Assembly (NCBI GenBank): GCA_027946365.1
Contig: JAPEUQ010000001.1
Span: 186,001 to 250,000 of the forward strand
Direction of reading: 5' to 3'
DNA length: 64,000 nucleotides
DNA from: Kalmusia sp. IMI 367209
Lineage: Eukaryota > Ascomycota > Dothideomycetes > Pleosporales > Didymosphaeriaceae
Both the position numbers and the translations under genes were made by a program. The notes under the pieces were generated by a model that searched no databases, was not told where the DNA came from, and saw only the letters and a program-made list of their open reading frames with translations. Of the stretch, positions 43,883 through 55,366 are shown one piece after another. The stretch's first letter is position 1. The number at the start of each line of letters is the position of its first letter.

Positions 43883-45866
43883 GATGGCGTTGCGTGTCGT
43901 GTGTTGTTGAGGCTCACACAATCCGGTGGGTGAGGTGTTTTAAATGCGATCGCCGGAGGTGGTCCCTGAGACGGGTGCGGGATAATGCTGGTTCGAGATG
44001 TGGCGAGGACGTGGTCCCGGCTTGGCTCCAGGAACCGTGGCGAGCGCAATGTCGACGGTGGTTAATGACTGTTCGACGATGCGCTCGCGGTGGGGCGACT
44101 TTAAAAAGAGCGTGATGTCGCTATGTCGTGGAGAGTCGGGACGGTTGCTCGTGCCGGTTTGGGTGAGGTGACGAGGCCGGGTGATGAGGTAAGTGGGTGG
44201 TGCGGGAGGCGGTAGTAGTGCTAAAGCCGTCGCAAGGGCACCCAAGGAACACCGTAGAAGCCGGGCAGAGTCGCTCCGTGGGTGATTCACTTCTGAATAA
44301 GCCGTGCTCAGGAATGATTCTTCAGCGACAGATGATGCGGCTGTGCCCGGGACACACCCTCTTGTCTCGTCCGTATGGCAGCTTTGTTATGGCAACGGCC
44401 GGGAGACGCTGCGGGTCGTTCTGGCGGTGAGTGACGTACGTAGAGCGAGCCGATGGAGCCAGCCCAGACGCGAAACGTACCGAAGGGCTGTGTGTGTGTA
44501 TTACCTATTGCGCACGGAACGGGCGGAGAAGAGAGAATGGAAGAATGGTCTCGAGAGGAAGAAGGGAAAATGGACTGGGAGCACAGCAGCAGTAGCGGAC
44601 GGGGGAAGGGGGGAAGGGGGCACTTGGGACAAGCAGGCAAGGCTCTGGGTGGTGTTGCTCACTCGAGGCTATACTACGGTCGTCGACGACAGCGACACCT
44701 GGCGCACTCGCTCACGCTTCATCAGCGCACCTGCATTGTTCGGCATCTGGGGGACCAGCAGCCAATGCCCGTCAGCTCCGGACTGCAACACCTCTCCACT
44801 GCACTCCACCGCTACGGCTGCGTGGTAAGTCAGTTGCCAGCTCTTGGACGACCAGCGACGCAGCCAGTCACACCCGGCGTGCACCACCATCGGCCCACGC
44901 CTCGTCCAGTGCCAGACGGGGCTCTTTGCGAGACCTGAGCCACTCCACCCCCAAAGGCGCGCAGACCGTCTGCGAGACCTGCAGCATGCACTCTGCGTCG
45001 CGGGCACAGCGGCTAGAAACACAGGCCCAATCACGCCCGCCCACGGCCACATGGAGTTGTTTTGGGACCTGACGCTGCGCCCGCCGTGATAGGGCCGGCG
45101 CCCGCCTGCAGCAATCCAGAACCCCGAACAAGAATTCCACGAGTCGCCGATGGCACCACGTCTGTCCAATGAGAAAATCAGTCCCTCGCTCTGCCAGAGA
45201 CATTTACGAGGCGTGACCCAACGATGGCGAGGGCGGCAGGAAAATGCCCATGCCAGAGAGCCAGAGAGCCAGAGAGCCTGACCAGCCCTCCACCCCCTCG
45301 CAGCCCGCGCAGCCCTTTCGCAGCCTCTCGACGGTTGCCCTGATCACCCTCAACATGGGGGGACGTACCCGCCGTACCGAGCCAACGGAGCCCTGGAGGG
45401 ACGAGCGATCCGTCACGAGGGCCTACGAGGCGATGCCCCATCCGGCGCTGCCCCTCGCCTTGTTGAGAAGGGATGCGAGGATTTGCCCTGACGCACCGGC
45501 GGTTGCATCGCCAGGCAGACATTTATCAACTCGATCCGTCCCGGATGACAAGCGTTAGAAGGAGAGTAGTCTGCAGTAGGCGCCTGGGCTTGACTGGCCA
45601 GATAAGACACGATGCGGGGACGGCACCACTAAATAGCGGGGCAGCATTCACGACGGCTACCAATCGCCGCATACTCGTCCTGTTCAAACACCACTACGGC
45701 ACACGTACGTGGGAGGGCTTGATTGAAGCGCACTTGGAGCCCGACTTGTTGACCCAGACTTGTTGACCCAGACGAAGTCCGTCGCGGATCGTAAATTTGT
45801 ACTACGAAATGACAACACAGATCGTCCCAGAGATCTCGACCGGGGGGGGGGGGGAAACCTTCGACA
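43883..45866. other. Intergenic, 2 kb, GC-rich
   Basis: It separates two minus-strand genes and contains the promoter of the J-domain gene. The block 44180-45500 is GC-rich and yields many overlapping frames with no recognisable feature. A run of 13 G lies at 45842-45854, just past the phosphoesterase stop. Confidence 0.5.
45842..45854. repeat. Poly-G run, 13 bases
   Basis: An uninterrupted G homopolymer sits about 12 bases beyond the stop codon of the metallophosphoesterase gene, in its 3'UTR. Length is likely to vary or be misassembled. Confidence 0.9.
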
Positions 45867-47086
45867 TCACGCCGCATCCTCTTCCCTTCTCCACACGGGA
45901 AGATCGACATCCACCACAATGGGCTTGTTGAGCGTCGTTTTCAAGTGGTATGGGCCTAAGAAAGCCGCATTGATCATGACGGTTTCCTTGCGCTCACCGG
46001 CCTCCACGTCAGTCTGGTGCCCAAGTCCGACCTCGCTTGAGCGCAACCCTTGGCGAAGCTCGATGGCGCCCCCAAGCATGACCTTTGCCCTTTCGCTTAC
46101 CTCAGCAGCAGCTACGCCTTGCTCGAGGGACGAGGTTATTTCGATATCAGAAGGCTGAAGAAGGCCAGGCGGACCAGGCAGACCTTCGGGGGGCTCGCCC
46201 TGGGTTAAGAGCTCGGGGTTGTTATACATCTGACGTGTCAGCCAACTGGCATTGTCCAAAGGACGCCCCCCTTTGGCCGTCAAATTGACCAGTGACTGCT
46301 TGTTCCCCGTGCCTGGATCTTCCCACACCTCGACATGCTCCGTTGGGGAACCATTTCCCGGAGTCTGAAGGTTCCACCGCACCCTTTCGACACCACGTGC
46401 TTCGTGAATATGCCCAAAGACGGAAAGCATTGGTCGAACGCGGTGGAGGGCGTGGAGCAGGACTCCACAGCCTGTTCTATGATCTCCTACAGCCGTATCG
46501 AGGTGGCCCTGTGGCGGGGTATGCGTAATCACGATATCAGCATCAGACGGAATTGCGTCCCACATGTGTGTAGCGCGGTCAGGTTTGTACCCGAAGGCCC
46601 AATTCCTATTGTTGGGCGTGTACGGGCTGCCGTATACCTTGAAACAGGTATGCGGGCCCTTTGGTGCATTCAAGTAGATTGTGGCAGCCTCGTTTTCAAG
46701 ATAGGTAATGGAGCTTGACTCGGTGAACAGCCTCCGATTCTCTTCGGGATCCTGAGGCCGTGGCCACTTCCGCGACGCTCCCAGCTGCGCGAAGAGCGGT
46801 GCATCGAGCGTGAGGTCGTGGTTTCCTAATTCGGATGAGTCAACGAGCTAGCCATTGTAGAAATGGCATCGAAATCCCTACCCGCAATGACAATCTTGGC
46901 CTCGAAATCCGCTTTCTCAAGCCAGTCGACCGTCTTCTTCAACTCCGAGTAGCTTCCTTGCTTGGTCAAATCGCCGGCATGGATGAGCACGTCGCCCTTG
47001 GGCAGCTTAGGCGTCTGGTTGTGCGTGTCTGAGATGCAAACTATGCGCGTCTTGCGCGTCGGTGGGGGCTGCACAGTAGTCGTCAT
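45867..47086 (-). CDS. Calcineurin-like metallophosphoesterase (MPPED-like)
   Basis: The model is complement(45867..46825, 46882..47086), 387 aa. The start is ATG 47086 (MTTTVQPPPTRKTRIVCISD). Metal-binding motifs appear in the usual order: CISDTHN, HAGDLTKQG, AGNHDLTLDAP (formed across a 56-nt intron with GTAGGG donor and TTAG acceptor), DIVITHTPPQGHLD and FGHIHEARGVERV. These supply the Asp, His and Asn ligands of a two-metal phosphoesterase. Fungal relatives of MPPED1/MPPED2 have about 300-350 residues; this one adds a roughly 130-residue C-terminal part rich in Glu and Pro. The substrate is unknown. It is cytosolic as far as sequence shows, with no signal peptide or membrane segment. Confidence 0.92.
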
Positions 47087-49514
47087 AATGGGCCATATCT
47101 CTGGTCGTTTGTGGATCTTTGCTCTCAGTGCTAACTTTAGCTTTGACGGTAGTATGTTGACGCGTTGAAGGTACGCTTCACTGGGGGCTCATGGCTGACA
47201 CTTGTACTGGGTACGGCTAGTCGATGTGAGTCATGGCTGGCAACCGCCTCATTGACTCTTCCATCCCCGTGCTCGAATTCGCCTCTGCCTTGAAACAGTT
47301 GAGTCATTGTCTCGTACAAAGAGTTCTGCGATGGATTACAGCCTCGGTCCGTAATCCCCGGAGCAAAGCAATTCCACACGTTTGCGCCACTGCGCCACTG
47401 CGCCACACCCCTGGGATTCGGCTCCAGCCAGCCGAGGCACCGCCACCCGCCTTCCTCAAACCGGGATATCCATCGCAACGAAGCACGCCAGGAACCCCCA
47501 ATCCACCGTTCCCCACAGAAGCATACCAATGGAGCATTTTACTTCTCGCGTCGGAACTCTCAGACGACGCGAAGCCAGCAGCCCCATCGCCTCGCAATCG
47601 ACGGCTCCCAGAATGCGCACTACCTGTCTGACGGGCGTGCAAAACGAGAATGAAGCTGAAAGCCAGGGAGCGTGAGCACCCGCGCTAGCTCGCACGACGG
47701 AGGGAATACCTCAGCGCTCACCGCAACGTGGGCGTCGGCAGGGGGGTGAGAATGCTAACGCGGAGCGTACTCATCTTGCGAGGCGACGGCGCTGCTGGGA
47801 ATTCCTAATGCTGCGTTGCGTTACATTCGCAGCTTACGTTTGAGCCCGCGAGTAATTTGTGGACGAGAGAATGAAGAGGGTGGTCGTGGGCGTCATGCGT
47901 ACACCCTCTTTGTGCCCGAACTGGTCCTGGGTAACGCTTTTTTGCATTGATCATGACTGTGGTGACTTTCAATGCTGCTTTCGTGATGCTAATGCATGCC
48001 TGGCCTGCTCTGCTATGCTCTGCTCTGCCCGCGTACGTCTTCCGGTGGGCGATTCAGGCAGCAGTATCGAGCACTCCACCCCGCACCCCGTACCACCACC
48101 GACCGCAGAGGGAGCTCGAGCCTGCTCTTGCATGCGCCGCAGCAGTTCCCGCAACGCCAGTCTGACTGGACGGTGAGAGAGATGAGCACACACAGCGTCC
48201 CAACCAGGCTAAATCATCACGACGTAACGTTTTAGTCCGCGCTGCAATGCACGCGGGGCATTTTCCGACCACGGCCTTGGGACGCTGCGAGAGGCCATGG
48301 GTTTTGTTCCCCAGGGATACCGTCGCATCGACCGTTTTTCTAGAAGATCTGCTGCTCATGCTTGTGTTGCCCCCGCCCGAGGTGACTTACGAAGCTTCCG
48401 CAAGGGAGCCTGTGTAGCCATGGGGATAAGCATCCGCATGTCGCTTTTGCTGCCTTGCTACATAACGTCATGGGGAGAGAGAGATGAGCGCCCGATCTGC
48501 GGTATAGCGCTGAGCTCATCTGTGGGAACGATGGGAGCGGGAGGTAGAGAGAGAGAAGAGTCCTGGCGTGGGGCTCGGGGGGGTCGTGATCGACTCACCG
48601 CAAGTTGGGAGCGCTTGGCTTCCTGCCGGCGTAAATCTTTCGGTGAATTTTTTTTTCGTTGCGCTAGATATTTGGTGAGCACGCCGTAGAACTTGAAGAC
48701 GGAGCTCTCTCTTGGATATCGGGGACGAGCAAAGGGTTGTTATCCTGAAGAAAGAATGAAATGTTCACGGACGAGTTCTGTGCGCTTTGACCATTTGTCG
48801 TTGCCTTTGTGTACAGATAGATCTAGGAGGGAAGCTCCACATCACCGAGGAGGTGCAAGGCACACATGAATCTTTCAGTAATGCAATTAACATCAAATGT
48901 ATATTTCCTGCTCGACCGCCATACCGAGAAACGCGCATACCAGGGCCATCCCTCCAGAGTGCAACAGCCTATATAAAAGCCCCACGCCGCTCATGCTCGT
49001 GTGTAAAACTCCATATCCCTCATGTCACGTAGACGCCTTCGGGAAATCCTTACTCGTCGTTCCGTTGCAAAGGTTCGCGATGAAGCCATGCCGCTCATGC
49101 GGGTGTGAGCCCATGTAAACGTCCATCTTGCCCAAGCCGTGAAAATGCCTAGCAAACGCCTACGCCGCAGTCCATTTCGTCGAAAAGGAAAAGTGGTATC
49201 GTCTGAGAATACATCATGATGAACAATGGAGTGTTGGGGGAATGTAAAGAGCAGCGAGATCAAGTGTTGTCAGCTTTGGTAATGAGCCGAGAGAGAGAGA
49301 GAGCACAAGATGGTCGTCTGCGTGCATACTCGCAGAATGGTAAGTCGGTGGGATTGTCTTGGTCGATTGAATGAGATGCTGATGATGGAGCGCGAGTATT
49401 GCGGGAGACCTAGTTTCGGAAGCCGTACAGATCATTATCCGCTATACCGCGATTCTTCTTATCGTATTATGGACTGTTGGGCTCACGGAATTCGTCATTG
49501 CCGGTCTGGCGGTT
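47087..49514. other. Intergenic, 2.4 kb
   Basis: This region carries the promoter of the metallophosphoesterase on its left and the 3' side of the C48 protease on its right. A good TATA-type string (TATATAAAA) lies at 48970-48978 with no convincing gene downstream. Short frames overlap but show no domain. Confidence 0.5.
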
Positions 49515-51518
49515 TCACTCATGGAAGTCGCCGCCGCCATTCTGAAGGTTTAGAGCATGAAAGTCTTCGCGATCAACCTCGTTAGCTGCACCATAGTTAG
49601 TCATGGCCTGCGTTGGCTAGCTGATCGGGCCGCTGTTCTTACCGATGGCTGGTGTGGGATGGTTCAGGGCCTCTAAGATCTTGTTGACTAGATCTGGACT
49701 CATGTCGCTGAATTTTAGGGGTTGCGTGAAGTCTAGGATATTCGAGTGCTGCTCTGCGTTCATCTCACTGCCAGCCGTGACATCCACGGGAACTCCTCCG
49801 GGCTCATTATCCTCTTCGATGGATGTCGGGTCGTCGCGCAGTTCCCCGTCGGTCAAATTGATGTCCACTGCAGGCGGACTATGACTGAGTTTTTCATAAG
49901 TTCCGCTAGGCTCGCCGCCTTCGAGTGATGATAAAGAAGGATTCTCGCTAGAAGAAGTGCACGAGTCTGAACACGGTCGACGGTGTGGCTTATAAGGCTC
50001 GGGACACTCCAGACGTCGAATCGTCAGGGCTTCCTTGTCAAAAAGCGGCGCATCCCAAAATATTGGCGCAGGATCTGGGAGTTCAGGAAGGTCGATGAGG
50101 CCTTTTGCACGCAAGTCCCCCAATGCAGCCTCGTCATGCTCGTTGCGCAATCGGCTCGCTATCTGGCTAGCTTTGACACTACCTAACGTGTAGATGAGGT
50201 GCCAGCGTAGCTGCTCCGAGTCGAACTCATTCTTGAACATTTCCTGCACAAAGGGGCTGAGATGGAAAAGAATATCTGCCTCCCTCTCCATGTGCTGCAC
50301 GTCACGAATGTGACGTGTGAGAACATTGACCATCTTCAGAACAAACGGACCGCAAGGACCTCGATCAACGACTGATTTGTTGTGTTTCCATTGGTTGGGC
50401 GCATTCCACTCAATGTAGAACTCGTACTCTTCCTCGAGCAAATTTCCAATCGCGTGTGCATACGTACGTGCTAGGTTCTGCCATCCTTCGTGCTCTTTGA
50501 AGAGAGAATCAATGTAATGCGCCCTGGAGTTTGGGCGATCGATCAAAAGGAGGGCCCAGTGCACGCCGTGTGTCACCGTTGTCGATAATTCTCCGTAACC
50601 ATCGTTGAGTGGCATGAAGATGAACTTTTTGTCTTCAAACATAGCCCTGTACTCTCGCAAACCACTTATATCATCGTCTGTAGTCATGTCTGCCGCAGAC
50701 AGTACGCACTGGGCGGTAAGGGAACTCGCAATGGCAATCCCATTCGCCTCGCCGTTGTAGTATAGTGAGGTTAGCTCCAGGCCGATATCTAGCACGTTGT
50801 CCCTGAACCAACACTCGGGCACTGTGGTTTCGACGATGGAGTGGAAATCGTCATTAGTAAGCGATGCTTTGCCGATATCTACATATATATCGTCGTCTTG
50901 TGGTGGCACGATATTGCCCCATCGATGTAGGTCACGATGTCGGAGCGGGTCCGGCAGGCAGAGGCAAGGTCGTCGTCGTAGCGGCTCGTCCGTCTCGCGA
51001 ACGGTGACGCAAGCTTGCTCCAGACGTATCTGCGACTGGAGCAGGGGTGTGTGTTGTTCAAGGTTTCCGCCGTCGTAGCTCCAGCGTCGCTCGTGGTAAG
51101 CGTGGGTCACATCGATTGAATATCGGCGCGCTCGAAGCGCAGGCCGCGTAGCTGTTGTCGGCGGCAGCTCGCGGTCGAATCCACGTGAGGACAAGACGCC
51201 CAGCGTACGAGTGTCGTATCGAAGGACACTGCCAGTTTGCTTGAATATGCAGGCGCGCTGATCATGTGCATCAGTCGCGACTGGCGGAGGATTCGGACTT
51301 GCTGACAACTGTGGTGCGCTCATTGTGAATAAGGAGCGACGTGAGCGCGACGAAGTAGGAGAGTATTCAAAATTATTCATTGACAAACTGCGCTCCTTAG
51401 ATGGCGGGTGCTCAACGTTTGTGTAGGTTGAGTCGTCTTCGGTACCCTCTGAGTTGGGAGAGCAAAGCGGGAAAGTCAAATCCTGGACGAACTTTTTGAT
51501 CTTGCAACGGACCCCCAT
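49515..51518 (-). CDS. Ulp1-type cysteine protease (C48 family)
   Basis: The model is complement(49515..49585, 49643..51518), 648 aa from ATG 51518 (MGVRCKIKKFVQDL). The frame stays open further upstream without an ATG, so a short 5' exon is possible. The protease core shows the catalytic triad region: GVHWALLLIDRPNSRAHYID gives the His and Asp, and VVDRGPCGPFVLKMVN gives the nucleophilic Cys. Preceding blocks (VDIGKASLTNDDFHSIV, WFRDNVLDIGLELTSLYYN) match the Ulp1 N-lobe. C48 enzymes process SUMO or cleave SUMO/NEDD8 conjugates. The Cys motif DRGPCG differs from the usual Q-x-D-C-G of true Ulp1 enzymes, so the substrate is uncertain. The small last exon follows a 57-nt intron with an ideal ACTAAC branch site and adds a tail ending GGGDFHE. 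The N-terminal 150 residues are disordered. Confidence 0.85.
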
Positions 51519-52696
51519 TCCACAGCGGCGGTTAGCTTGAAGTGAAAAATGCCTTTTGTAGCGACTGTACGTACGACTCTCACTGGCCGGCCGTTGTTCC
51601 GCTTGCTTCACCGTGCGTTTGCGACTAGCTTGATAAAGTGTTTTCACCGTTGAATGTTCCTACCAAGGCAAATATTTGTAGAACGGCCCACGATTCGCTC
51701 GAGAGTCGAACATCTGGATATAATTTTGAATGTTTGGAGCCGAGGTCGGATGTTTGGACGATGAGCCTGAATATTCGGATGTTGAATGGTGTCATAGTGG
51801 TAAATGTTTGCGCGCCAGCTCAAGCATTATAAACGACTAGCAACGGTTGAGACTCAAAGACGCGAACCAAGGTCCGCAAGATATTCTCGGTAACAGCATG
51901 GAAGCCATTCGTCACTGCGCCAGGACAGGACTTCGTACCCCCAAATATGAATTGAGTGATCGTACTATGTGTACTGGGAGTAGTCGCACTTACCGCATAA
52001 CAACTTAATGCGAATTCGTAAAGTATGCAAGAGATGCTGGAATGAAGTCCTACTGGCATCAGTGTAGAAATCGTACACTTGCAAATATGAAAGTGTGACC
52101 AAGTGGACTTGGTCTACTAATATTCCTCCAGCCGCAGTATTGAACAAGCGCGTGGCGTGTATGGATCCCAAGGCAATTGGAGAGAGTGTGGCGTGTGGGT
52201 ATCGTTGCCTACCTTTTCCTTCTGTACAAAGCTTGCCTTTAGCTTCCTGCCATAGTCATGTTGGTTTGTATACTCGGTATACTGCATGATAGAAGTCTGC
52301 CCTCCATATGTTTCCAGAGTCGCGACAGAGCGTCTGTTGAAAACAATCAAATGTCAAGAACGACTCGACGTGCGCGGGCGCTTTCTAATCAGATTTGATA
52401 TCCAAAAGTCTTCGACTCATCCTATGGCTATATGCGAATTGTTGGATAGTTTCGCTAGACTGTTTGTGGACGGAACCACAGTTGGCAGTTCACGTCTACC
52501 CAATCACAGATGTAATGACATTGCTGAGCGTTGATAAGCTTGCATCGAACTTGCAAAGATAACGTAGGCCTCGAGTTTGACTTGTGTCTTCGATAAACCA
52601 GGTTTCAAATGCTGGGGGCACTGTAATTATCTAATAGTCCTGCTGTTTTCAGCTTTTGATATTTACGTAATGATATACGTACAGGTCGGACATTTG
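51519..52696. other. Intergenic, 1.2 kb
   Basis: Between two minus-strand genes; the promoter of the C48 protease gene and possibly a short 5' exon of it lie at the left. The rest shows only short frames. Confidence 0.5.
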
Positions 52697-54396
52697 TCAC
52701 CTACGCTGCTTATTGACGTTTAGTTCATCCATGCCAAACTTCCAGACTTTCCACGCATCAAATCCACCAGAGTTTTGTACGATTCCCATCAAATGCCGAA
52801 GCTGCTCGACGTCTTTCATGTCGACCTCTGGGTAGTAGGAGTGATGAGTAGATAGCATACGAACCAAGCATGTGCCGGCGTGGGATATGCTCAAAGTCGT
52901 GGACAGTCCGAGATGAGGTTTTAGGAAGAATTTCGCACTGATGGCAATACATATGCAGTATTTGAGAATACTAGCACTGGACGTGGGGAGCGTGTCGCTC
53001 TCGGCGTTCATTACTGCGGGGAATTCGCAGTACATCAAGTCCATCGTTGCATGCAGAATAGTGCAGGCTGTCCAGTATATCGTCATGGCATATAGATAAT
53101 GGAGTCCAGTTCGTTCTAGCACTTCCGGTATGTAGACTTGCTTTGACAGATCGTCCATCCCATTGACGAGAGCCTCTGCAGCCTGAGGATGAGCGTGCTC
53201 GAAATGCGAGATGAGATTGCGATACCATGTTTGTAGTTCATTTTCGATACCTTCACACCGCTGTTTAAAACATTGCGCTCTTTTGAGCGTTTCAAGGGTC
53301 TGCGGCTGAGTGCTGATCAAGTCCCACTCCTCGAATATTCCCGGTATCTTCACCATGATATCCATGGAAGTGTCAATGACGTCTTTAGTCCTGTTATTCC
53401 AGGGTCCGGTAGTCCAATCCGGGAAGGAGAGAAAGCTTGCTTTGCGATTCGAAAGCCCAGATATCACACCGTTATAGCGAGCTTCGAGGAAGAGCTCGTG
53501 TGTTCCTGGGTGTGAGAAAGCCTCAGGGGGATGAAGGCGAACGAGATTAAGTAAGCCATGTATATGACCTTTCCAGTTCTGCGCTGAGGCCCCCACATCA
53601 TTGAGTTGCTGGGATGGGTTAGATCTGCTCTGATCGTAGGAAGAATGAATAATGTACCTCGTAGAGTGCTAAGAGGCGGCAGCTGTTCAATACCCCGAAC
53701 GGCTTTACATTGCCCGGAGTTTTCAATTCTTTCGCAAGTAACGATAGCGCTTTGCCGTATAGTTCGATGCCTCGCCGCAGAAGGTATTTATCCTGCCGAT
53801 CTCTTCCGACTTTAGAGGTGCTCAATGCAAGCAAGGCGCATCTCAAAACTTCGCTCTGGGGCACCGTGTATGATGTGTATTCCGCCCATTTAGCCTCGCG
53901 GCGTACTGGGGTTACCCTATCAGAAGTGACTGTGACCGATTTGGGCAAGTAGAGGCTCCAGAAGATGTCAAAATACTGAAGCTCCAGCGAAGTACGAATC
54001 AAATCATTGGATAGCGTAGCAGTAGAAGACACTTCATGTCGCGGGGACGATTTTTGCGGTATGGGAGGCGACCGTTCCGTCGCCGGTCTATAGGTGCCTT
54101 TTCCCGCGTCGTCGACTTGGACTACAATCATACTACGCTCGTATCCGCCGCACACGTACCGCCCTCGAGTGCAGTTCCCGCATACCGGTTGCAGCAAGTC
54201 GCACTACAGGGGTCCTCGTTAGCTGAGTGATCGTCTCATGAGGCAAGGGATTGAAACATACTTTCTTCTTTCTTTTCCGGCAAGTCGAGCACCCTTTTTG
54301 GTAACAACATCAGCGCCACTTATTCAAAAAAGACTGGGCATGCCGGGGAGGGAAAATGGGGCAATCACCTTTCGATCGGCCGGGAACGCCCACCAT
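52697..54396 (-). CDS. Zn(II)2Cys6 transcription factor, four exons
   Basis: The model is complement(52697..53608, 53658..54203, 54262..54293, 54369..54396), 505 aa, with all phases consistent. Two tiny exons of 28 and 32 nt encode MVGVPGRSK and the first half of the zinc cluster, GCSTCRKRKKK. Exon 3 supplies CDLLQPVCGNCTRGRYVC. Cysteines at 11, 14, 21, 28, 31 and 38 give a perfect CX2CX6CX6CX2CX6C. The remainder is a fungal-specific regulatory region (SLELQYFDIFWSLYLPKS, SEVLRCALLALSTSKVGR, HIHGLLNLVRLHPPEAF) as in the Zn2Cys6 regulators with a Fungal_trans_2 domain. The acceptor of intron 1 (AAAAAG) is unusual but is the only one that yields both an ATG and the complete zinc cluster. It lies about 4 kb from a UstYa/RiPP-precursor pair and could regulate it; that is inference. 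Confidence 0.87.
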
Positions 54397-55366
54397 AACC
54401 ACAGCACGGAAATGGGGATAGAACAGTGGACCGAGGTTTCAGGAGCACGCTTGAGATGCTTCAGATTAGAAGGCAAGTGCGCGTACTTCGTTAGGTAGCT
54501 TCTCAGACACTAGAGACGACATTCACGAAAACGAGAAAGCGGGGAAGCTGCGAAACCCCTCACTTCGATAGCAAAATGCACTGCACGATTGATCGCTTGG
54601 CCCGCATCTAGGGTATACAGCAGAACTACATAGATACGGTGACGTTGCGCCTTACGAGCACGGGCCAATGTGGGCTGGCGCAAAATGCATCCTGTTCAAG
54701 CCTAGCCGAAGGATAGCTCTTTTCTTGCCATGGTGCTTACAGGTACCCCAATCGTCTCATTTTTTATCTTCGAAATCGCCTATTGCTCTTTCACCAGAAT
54801 TGCTAAAGACACAAACTTCTCCGTCAGCTCATCCACAGTGATGCATCTCTAGAACATGCTTCGACAGAACCACCAAGCACTTCGTATTAGGGATTTGGGC
54901 GTGTTTAGGTGGTGAATAAAGACATTGTACGCCCCTACAGCCTACAGTCTCAATGCGACCTCGATTTTCATTTTGTAGAGTGATGCACTGAATGATGTAA
55001 AACAGCAGACATGTTTGAGGAAAAGTAGGCCTGTGGTTGTTTCGCTTGCTGATCCTTCATCAATTGGACTCCTTTGAGCCGTTGGATAACATGTGGGCGA
55101 TACACTCCTTGGTATTTCTCCATGGTTTCAAGACGTCTGCTCTTACCTTCACCTTCACTTTCACTTTCACTCAATCTTCCTGGAGCTATAAGTGCTCATG
55201 GTCCGTGCACACTCATTCGCACAGACACCTTTTCCTACAACAGCTTTTAACTGCTCTTCTGCAAAGCAGTCTCCTCTCGTGATCTTTTTAACACTCAAAA
55301 GCTAGAGGTCGTGAGCTAGTGCTAAGTTTCCGATTCCGCACCTTCATTTCAGCATCATCTACCATT
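54397..55366. other. Divergent intergenic region, 1 kb
   Basis: It separates the minus-strand Zn2Cys6 gene and the plus-strand ankyrin-like gene and should contain both promoters. A short (TTTCAC)n-like array occurs near 55146-55168. No gene is seen. Confidence 0.55.

Noticed and set aside
44304..44938. Plus-strand frames of 160-174 codons in the GC-rich spacer
   Set aside because: They overlap one another in different frames, have skewed composition and show no domain, so they look like chance open frames.
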